NCBI GenBank assembly: GCA_002919115.1
Contig: PKER01000056.1
Location: 1-9,338, forward strand
DNA: 9,338 nt
Source of the DNA: a bacterium
GTDB lineage: Bacteria; Actinomycetota; Thermoleophilia; Solirubrobacterales; 70-9
Reading direction: 5' to 3'
Part shown: one piece after another, positions 5,324 to 9,338 of the stretch
Numbering within the stretch: the stretch's first letter is position 1
Layout of the letters: every line of letters starts with the position of its first letter
The notes under the pieces: generated by a model
What the model was told of the DNA's origin: nothing
Databases searched by the model: none
Seen by the model: only the letters and a program-made list of their open reading frames with translations
Position numbers and translations under genes: made by a program

Positions 5324-6784
5324 TCAGTGCCGGATCGGCGTCGGCGTCAGGTGATCCTCGCCGGATCCGTCGCCGAGCCGGCCGGAGGCGTTGCTGCCCC
5401 AGCACAGCGTCCGCAGCGTCCGCGCGCTGATCGCGCAGGTGTGGGACGAACCCGCGGAGACCAGCGCGGCGTCATCGAGGCCGTGGACCGGGGTCGGGCC
5501 GGTTCGATCCTCCTGTGTGCCATCGCCCAGCTGGCCGGAGGCGTTCGATCCCCAGCAGACCGCTTGGCCCGACGTGCGGATCGCGCAGGCGTGCGATCCA
5601 CGGACGGTGATCATCGCGGCATCGGCGAGGCCGACCACCGGGGTCGGGGTCGGGATATGCCGATCCTCATGTCCGGTCCCGAGGCGCCCGGCCTCGTTGT
5701 TGCCCCAGCAGAGGGCCTCGCCCGACGTGCGAATGGCGCACGTTCGCACCGCTCCGGCGGCGACGTCCCTCACCCCGGCGATCACCTCGGTCGGCTGGTT
5801 GCGCTGTTCGTTGGTCCCGTCGCCGAGCTGGCGGTTGCCGTTCGCGCCCCAGCACCACAGCCGGCCCGATTCGCCGCCGATCGCGCAGGTGTGAATGGTG
5901 CCCGAGGAGATCGCCGCGACTGCTTCGAGATCCTTGACCGGGTGCGGCGTATGGCGCTCCTCTTCGTTCGTCCCGTCGCCCAGCTGGCCGTACAGGTTTT
6001 GCCCCCAGCAGACCGCGTGGCCCGACTCGCGAATCGCGCACGTGTGCCACTCGCCGGCGGAGATCGCGACCGCGTCATCGAGCCCCTCGACCGGGACCGG
6101 AGCTGACCGAGGTTCTGTGGTCCCATCTCCCAGCCTGCCGTAGCGATTGGAGCCCCAGCACACCGCCTGGCCCGATTCGCGGATGGCACAGGAGTGGTAC
6201 GTCCCGACCGTGATCGCCACGGCGTCCGTGAGGTCCTGAACCGGGACCGGCGTAAGTCGATCCTCGGAGGTCCCGTCGCCCAGCTGACCGTCGGCGTTAC
6301 GCCCCCAGCAGACGGCCTGGCCCGACGCGCGGATCCCACAGCTATGGGCGGCGCCTGCTTCGACGGTGACCAGGGTGCGCTTGAGCTGCGCTATGCATCT
6401 CCGGCGGTTCTCGCGAGCCCGCTTCACCCGCTTTCTCGCCTTGCGGCTTTGCTTGCGGGCCTGCTTGAGCTTGCGCTTGGCCTGCGTGAGCTTGCGCGCG
6501 GCGCCGTTGGTCTTGGACTGCCGGTAGCGCTTCTCGGCCTTGCGCGCCTGGCGCTCGGCGCGCTTCAGCTGCCTGGCGGCCCGCCGGGCTCGCTTGGCGG
6601 CCTTCGCCGCGGGCTGGCGGCATCGCTCCATGCGGTCGGCATACCGCTCGTCGAACGCAGCGCCTTGATCGGCCTCATACGCCGCCCGGGACGACGCGGC
6701 CTGCGCCATGACCAGCGCCGAGCCGATAGCGACGGCACAAAGCGCCAGCACCGCCGCCCCGAACCGAACACCACCTTTCGCCAA
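5324..6784 (-). CDS. Exported seven-repeat RCC1-type beta-propeller with basic helical hairpin
   Basis: Three parts are visible in 486 residues. A signal peptide (basic K3/R7, hydrophobic 8-26, AQA at 27-29) suggests export. A Lys/Arg-rich helical stretch (about 54-136), with almost no acidic residues, is split by TNGA (92-95) and bracketed by C55 and C130. From about 139 to the end run seven ~50-residue RCC1 repeats of the type AG-x-x-H-(S/T)-CAIR-x-SG-x-x-x-CWG-x-N-x-x-G-(Q/R)-LGDGT. Seven repeats are what a closed propeller needs. Every repeat has two cysteines 9-10 residues apart. Bacterial RCC1-like secreted proteins are mostly uncharacterised; a role in surface binding is a guess. The TTG at 6784 is chosen for its GGGAGG site 4 nt upstream and the clean signal peptide; an in-frame GTG at 6808 lacks a site. 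The gene is convergent with the HAD gene, and a LexA-like box lies upstream. Confidence 0.85.
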   Translation of the reverse strand: MAKGGVRFGAAVLALCAVAIGSALVMAQAASSRAAYEADQGAAFDERYADRMERCRQPAAKAAKRARRAARQLKRAERQARKAEKRYRQSKTNGAARKLTQAKRKLKQARKQSRKARKRVKRARENRRRCIAQLKRTLVTVEAGAAHSCGIRASGQAVCWGRNADGQLGDGTSEDRLTPVPVQDLTDAVAITVGTYHSCAIRESGQAVCWGSNRYGRLGDGTTEPRSAPVPVEGLDDAVAISAGEWHTCAIRESGHAVCWGQNLYGQLGDGTNEEERHTPHPVKDLEAVAAISSGTIHTCAIGGESGRLWCWGANGNRQLGDGTNEQRNQPTEVIAGVRDVAAGAVRTCAIRTSGEALCWGNNEAGRLGTGHEDRHIPTPTPVVGLADAAMITVRGSHACAIRTSGQAVCWGSNASGQLGDGTQEDRTGPTPVHGLDDAALVSAGSSHTCAISARTLRTLCWGSNASGRLGDGSGEDHLTPTPIRH

Positions 6785-6788
6785 GTGA

Positions 6789-6794
6789 CCTCCC
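6789..6794 (-). promoter_or_regulatory. Ribosome binding site deciding the TTG start of the RCC1 protein
   Basis: GGGAGG (extended AGGGAGGT) on the minus strand ends 4 nt before the TTG at 6784. It is the strongest such match in this leader and lies downstream of the alternative GTG at 6808. Confidence 0.5.
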
Positions 6795-6818
6795 TGCCTC
6801 GTGAGCACGAAAGCGCAG

Positions 6819-6846
6819 ACGATAGCCCGCGCCTGCCCGGCCGCAA
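6819..6846 (-). promoter_or_regulatory. Candidate sigma70-like promoter for the RCC1 gene
   Basis: On the minus strand TTGCGG (6846-6841), a 16-bp spacer and TATCGT (6824-6819) resemble a -35/-10 pair. A transcript would start near 6812, about 28 nt before the TTG start, including its RBS. It is sequence resemblance only. Confidence 0.35.
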
Positions 6847-6901
6847 TGGGGCGCAGCCCCCAATCACGGCACCGGCGGACCCCAGCCGCGGGAGGACTGT
6901 T

Positions 6902-6913
6902 CCGTCCGGACGG
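6902..6913. repeat. 12-bp perfect palindrome
   Basis: CCGTCCGGACGG is self-complementary. It lies 4 bp from the LexA-like box in the same intergenic region upstream of the RCC1 gene. It may be a second protein-binding site, or chance in GC-rich DNA. Confidence 0.4.
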
Positions 6914-6917
6914 TATG

Positions 6918-6931
6918 CGAACGTATGTTCG
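6918..6931. promoter_or_regulatory. Candidate LexA (SOS) box
   Basis: CGAACGTATGTTCG fits the Gram-positive/actinobacterial LexA consensus CGAAC-RNRY-GTTCG on both strands, and the inverted repeat extends by one pair to GCGAAC/GTTCGC (6917-6932). It sits in the 172-bp gap between marR and the RCC1 gene. The only gene oriented to be controlled from here is the RCC1 gene (minus), whose start is ~135 bp away. A TACCGT (6915-6910) next to the box might be a -10, but no good -35 accompanies it. Confidence 0.55.
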
Positions 6932-6942
6932 CTTCCGCCATC

Positions 6943-6979
6943 ACCGCGCCGGGCGATTACTTCTCGCGCCCGGCGCGGT
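6943..6979 (-). terminator. Strong hairpin around the marR stop codon (terminator without U-tract)
   Basis: ACCGCGCCGGGCG (6943-6955) and its perfect complement CGCCCGGCGCGGT (6967-6979) form a 13-bp GC-only-rich stem with an 11-nt loop. The marR TAA stop (6959-6957) lies in the loop. No T-run follows on either strand, as is common for actinobacterial terminators. Confidence 0.5.
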
Positions 6980-7466
6980 CTGACCTTGCGGGCCTTCTCC
7001 CGTCCCCGCCCATGACGCGCTGCACATGGCACACGACCAGCTGATTGGCACCCCGCATGAAATCGAGGATCAGCTCGAGCTCGGCGGTCGTGCGCCGGGA
7101 CATGTACTCGCGCCAGTCCTCCGCGAGCGGGCCGAAGATCTTCCCCACCTCTTCGCGCGCCTTCTGAGTGAGCTCGACCAGCACGCGCCGGCGGTCGGCC
7201 TCGTCCCGGATCCGCTGCGCGTAGCCTTTGCGCTCGAGCCGGTCGACCACCGAGGTGACCGCCCCCGTCGTGAGGCCCATCTCGCGGGCGAGCTCGCCGG
7301 CCGTGATGCGCCCTTTGCGCTCCAGCAGGTCCATGGCGAGCAGGTCCGTCTGGTTGATGCCGAGGCACCGGGTGACCGTCTGGTCGAACACCTGGTTGGT
7401 GTTCTGCGCGGCCCTGAAGGCCTCACCGAGCGCGGACACGAGCTCCTCTTTATTTCGACGTTGCAT
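6957..7466 (-). CDS. MarR-family transcriptional regulator of the adjacent efflux operon
   Basis: This 169-residue winged-helix repressor has the helix-turn-helix ITAGELAREMGLTTGAVTSVVDRLERKGY (about 54-82). The wing RIRDEADRRRVLVELT (85-100) contains the family's D-x-R-R signature. Flanking N- and C-terminal helices would form the dimer interface, and the C-terminal ~18 residues are basic and probably disordered. MarR dimers typically repress their own gene and a neighbouring transporter and release DNA on binding a small ligand. Here the gene is divergent from a DrrAB-type ABC exporter with only 72 bp between starts, and a 15-bp palindrome lies in that gap. The ATG at 7466 has AAGGA 7 nt upstream. 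The inducing ligand cannot be predicted. Confidence 0.9.
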   Translation of the reverse strand: MQRRNKEELVSALGEAFRAAQNTNQVFDQTVTRCLGINQTDLLAMDLLERKGRITAGELAREMGLTTGAVTSVVDRLERKGYAQRIRDEADRRRVLVELTQKAREEVGKIFGPLAEDWREYMSRRTTAELELILDFMRGANQLVVCHVQRVMGGDGRRPARSDRAGREK

Positions 7467-7489
7467 TATTTTATCCTTCGAGCTAAGAT
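7461..7489 (+). promoter_or_regulatory. Sigma70-like promoter of the ABC exporter operon
   Basis: TTGCAT (7461-7466), a 17-bp spacer and TAAGAT (7484-7489) form the best promoter in the window, within a locally AT-rich island. Transcription would start near 7496, ~43 nt before the GTG. The -35 hexamer overlaps the marR start codon on the other strand. Confidence 0.6.
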
Positions 7490-7496
7490 ATTTAGC
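7482..7496. promoter_or_regulatory. Candidate MarR operator overlapping the -10 element
   Basis: GCTAA-GATAT-TTAGC is a 15-bp inverted repeat with perfect 5-bp half-sites, the size and form of many MarR-family sites. It covers the exporter -10 element and its expected transcription start, and lies just upstream of marR. Binding would repress both directions. It is inferred from position and symmetry. Confidence 0.55.
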
Positions 7497-7522
7497 GCTT
7501 AAAGGTTACCATCCCCGAAGGC

Positions 7523-7528
7523 AGGAGG
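7523..7528 (+). promoter_or_regulatory. Ribosome binding site for the GTG start of the ABC ATPase
   Basis: A perfect AGGAGG lies 10 nt before the GTG at 7539. It supports a GTG start where no ATG is available nearby. Confidence 0.65.
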
Positions 7529-7538
7529 AAAGGCTGTA

Positions 7539-8528
7539 GTGAACGCAATCGAAGCTGACGGCCTCACCAAGCGATATCCCCCCGACGTCCAGGCGCTGGA
7601 CGGCGTGAGCTTCAGCGTCCCCGAGGGCACGGTGTTCGGCCTGCTCGGCCCCAACGGCGCGGGCAAGTCGACGACCGTGAAGGTCCTCACGACGCTCTCC
7701 ACCCCGGACTCGGGCACGGCGCGGGTCGCGGGCTTCGACGTCACCCGCGAGGCCGCCAAGGTGCGGCGCGCGATCGGCGTCGTCGCCCAGAACCCCGGCG
7801 TCGACGGCGAGCTCACGGGCCGCGAGAACCTGATCCTCCAGGGCCGCATCCACGGCATGCCCGCGCCCGAGCTGCGCCGGCGCGTCGACCAGCTGCTCGA
7901 GCAGTTCGGGCTCGCCGAGGCGGCCGACCGGGTCGCCCGCGGGTACTCCGGCGGGATGAAGCGCCGCCTCGACATCGCGGTGGCGCTCGTCCACCGGCCC
8001 AAGGTCCTGTTCCTGGACGAGCCGACCACGGGCCTCGACCCCGAGGTGCGGGCCGCGATGTGGGAGGAGATCCGGCGCCTCGCCGCCGAGGAGGGCCTCA
8101 CGATCCTGCTCACGACCCACTACCTCGAGGAGGCAGACGAGCTCGCCTCGCAGCTCGCGATCGTCGACCGCGGGCGGATCGTCGTGCAGGGCTCGCCCGA
8201 GGCGCTCAAGGGCGAGCTCCAGGGCGACGCCGTGCACGTCGAGCTCGCCGAGCCGGCGCAGAACGGGACCGCGACGGGCCTGCTCGACGGCGTCCCCGAC
8301 GTCCGCGACGTCCTGGTCGAGGGCACGGTCCTGCGCGCCCGGGTCGGGAACGGGGCCACGGCCCTGCCGAGCGTGATGGCCGCGCTTGAGGCAGCGTCGG
8401 TGAGCGTCGCCTCCGTGACCGTCTCGCGCCCGTCGCTCGACGACGTCTACCTGCGTTACACCGGCCGCGCGTTCGCCGAGGCCGACGCCGAGGCGAGCCG
8501 CGACTCAAGCGGAGAGGAGGACCGCTGA
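7539..8528 (+). CDS. ABC exporter ATP-binding protein, DrrA-type (daunorubicin-resistance family)
   Basis: This 329-residue cytoplasmic ATPase energises the membrane protein encoded next. Visible motifs are Walker A GPNGAGKST (37-45), Q-loop Q84, signature YSGGM (136-140), Walker B VLFLDE (156-161) with the D-loop GLD (165-167), and switch H194 in TTHYLEEAD. YSGGMKRRLD is typical of the DrrA/CcmA-like drug-export branch. After ~residue 220 comes the C-terminal DUF4162-type domain, ending in RPSLDDVYLRYTGR and a short acidic tail. The TGA stop overlaps the permease ATG (TGATG), with GGAGAGGAGG ahead of it, so the two products are probably translated in coupled, balanced amounts. Exported substrate is unknown; antibiotics, lipids or other amphiphiles are handled by relatives. 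Confidence 0.93.
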   Translation: MNAIEADGLTKRYPPDVQALDGVSFSVPEGTVFGLLGPNGAGKSTTVKVLTTLSTPDSGTARVAGFDVTREAAKVRRAIGVVAQNPGVDGELTGRENLILQGRIHGMPAPELRRRVDQLLEQFGLAEAADRVARGYSGGMKRRLDIAVALVHRPKVLFLDEPTTGLDPEVRAAMWEEIRRLAAEEGLTILLTTHYLEEADELASQLAIVDRGRIVVQGSPEALKGELQGDAVHVELAEPAQNGTATGLLDGVPDVRDVLVEGTVLRARVGNGATALPSVMAALEAASVSVASVTVSRPSLDDVYLRYTGRAFAEADAEASRDSSGEEDR

Positions 8529-9304
8529 TGGCACTCGCACTCAGGCACGGCACCTACATGATGTGGCGCGAGCTGCTCGCGCTGTGGCGGCAGCCCTGGT
8601 GGATCGCCGTCACCCTCATGCAGCCGATCATCTGGCTGCTGCTCTTCGGCGAGCTCTTCCAGAGCGTCGTCGAGATCCCCGGGTTCGAGACCAGCTCCTA
8701 CGTCGACTTCCTCGTGCCGGGCGTGATCATCATGACCGCCTTCTTCGGCGCGAGCTGGGGCGGCATGGGGATGATCGAGGACCTCAACCGGGGCGTCACC
8801 GACCGCCTGCTCGTCTCGCCGCTCGCGCGCGCCGCGCTGGTGGCCGGCAAGGTGATGCAGAGCGCCGTCGTGATCCTGGTCCAGTCGCTGATCATGATCG
8901 CCCTGGCGCTGATCATCGGGGCGAGCTTCCCCGGCGGCGTCGACGGCGTGCTCGTGATGCTCGTCATGGCGGTGCTGCTCGGCTGCTCCGTGGGCGCGCT
9001 CTCCAACGGGCTCGCGCTCTACATTCGCAAGGAGGAGTCGCTGATCGCGCTGCTGTCGGCGGTGCAGCTGCCGCTCACGTTCATCTCGACGGCGTTCATG
9101 CAGAAGGACCTGATCCCGGGCTGGATGCAGACGGCCGCCGACTTCAACCCGCTCAACTGGGCGATCGAGGCGAGCCGCACCGCGGTGCTCGAGGGCGGCG
9201 ACTGGGGGTTCATCGCCGCCCGCGCCGGCCTGCTCGTCGTCGTGCTTCTGCTCTGCGGCTGGTTCGCGCTCCGCGCGGTGGGCGCCTACCAGCGCTCCGT
9301 GTAG
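8528..9304 (+). CDS. ABC-2 type exporter permease, DrrB-type
   Basis: This 258-residue inner-membrane protein is of the ABC-2 permease family. About six hydrophobic segments are visible, near 24-44, 58-82, 103-128, 138-162, 168-186 and 228-250. Between segments 2 and 3 is the conserved cytoplasmic stretch MIEDLNRGVTDRLLVSPLAR (about 82-101), the coupling element typical of this family. FNPLNWAIEASR before the last segment is another hallmark. A dimer would pair with two copies of the ATPase encoded just upstream. Start and stop codons of the pair overlap by one base. The gene ends the operon as far as the window shows, with hairpin-capable sequence after the stop. Confidence 0.92.
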   Translation: MALALRHGTYMMWRELLALWRQPWWIAVTLMQPIIWLLLFGELFQSVVEIPGFETSSYVDFLVPGVIIMTAFFGASWGGMGMIEDLNRGVTDRLLVSPLARAALVAGKVMQSAVVILVQSLIMIALALIIGASFPGGVDGVLVMLVMAVLLGCSVGALSNGLALYIRKEESLIALLSAVQLPLTFISTAFMQKDLIPGWMQTAADFNPLNWAIEASRTAVLEGGDWGFIAARAGLLVVVLLLCGWFALRAVGAYQRSV

Positions 9305-9337
9305 GGGCCGGCCCATCCCCTCCCGCGGTTCGGCGGG
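9305..9337 (+). terminator. Possible terminator hairpins after the exporter operon (cut by window edge)
   Basis: Directly after the permease stop is the 10-bp palindrome GGGCCGGCCC (9305-9314). Then CCCGC (9322-9326) and GCGGG (9333-9337) can pair around GGTTCG. The window ends here, so neither stem extension nor any T-run can be judged. Confidence 0.3.
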
Positions 9338-9338
9338 G

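Noticed and set aside
6848..6860. GGGGC-GCA-GCCCC hairpin as a terminator
   Set aside because: It has a short stem and 3-nt loop, no T-run on either strand, and lies upstream of the RCC1 promoter candidate with no gene ending there.
6194..7015. Plus-strand open frame crossing the RCC1 N-terminus and intergenic region
   Set aside because: It is antisense to the basic hairpin (hence Leu/Ala-rich) and spans promoter and LexA-box sequence. No RBS or known domain was seen.
8456..9316. Minus-strand 286-codon open frame opposite the permease
   Set aside because: His/Asp/Glu/Arg-rich antisense of hydrophobic codons, a common artefact opposite membrane proteins.

Overview
The window is a dense stretch of very GC-rich chromosome with strong G/C bias at third codon positions, so that many long antisense shadow frames stay open. 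Gene content (a GT81 glucosyl/mannosyl-3-phosphoglycerate synthase beside a FolP-type gene, MrfA-type helicase, DrrAB-type efflux, GTG/TTG starts) suggests an actinobacterium. A deep-branching, Thermoleophilia/Solirubrobacterales- or Rubrobacter-like lineage is my best guess. This is an inference from style and gene content; no rRNA or marker gene is present.

Layout. Positions 1-98 (minus) hold the N-terminus of a TIGR00725/SLOG-like Rossmann protein that runs off the left edge. Positions 99-261 are filled by three tandem ~60-bp units, each a 41-bp imperfect palindrome. The array starts inside the stop codon of the upstream gene and ends one base from the start codon of the next. Positions 259-3500 (minus) are a two-gene unit: a FolP-like pterin-binding enzyme, then a DEAH helicase with a C-terminal four-cysteine DUF1998 module (MrfA/YprA type). 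The helicase GTG overlaps the folP stop by one base. Divergently, 3529-5273 (plus) encode a GT81 glucosyl/mannosyl-3-phosphoglycerate synthase and a HAD-IIB phosphatase resembling mannosyl-3-phosphoglycerate phosphatase. Together these could make glucosylglycerate or mannosylglycerate. Only 28 bp separate the two divergent start codons.

Positions 5324-6784 (minus) encode an exported seven-repeat RCC1-type beta-propeller. It carries an unusual, extremely Lys/Arg-rich helical hairpin between the signal peptide and the propeller. Its upstream intergenic region holds a perfect match to the Gram-positive LexA (SOS) box, a 12-bp palindrome and a candidate promoter. Positions 6957-7466 (minus) encode a MarR regulator ending in a 13-bp perfect hairpin. 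It is divergent from a two-gene ABC-2 drug-efflux operon (7539-9304, plus). The 72-bp divergent spacer has a good sigma70-like promoter whose -10 element is overlapped by a 15-bp MarR-type palindrome.

The observations most worth following are the tandem palindrome array, the FolP2-like active-site changes combined with gpgS linkage (reminiscent of the mycobacterial folP2-gpgS pair), the SOS-box/RCC1 region with its Cys-bracketed basic hairpin, and the mirrored ATG-CTA starts of folP and gpgS. No RNA gene, insertion sequence, CRISPR array or replication origin was seen. No gene-free stretch longer than 300 bases occurs.
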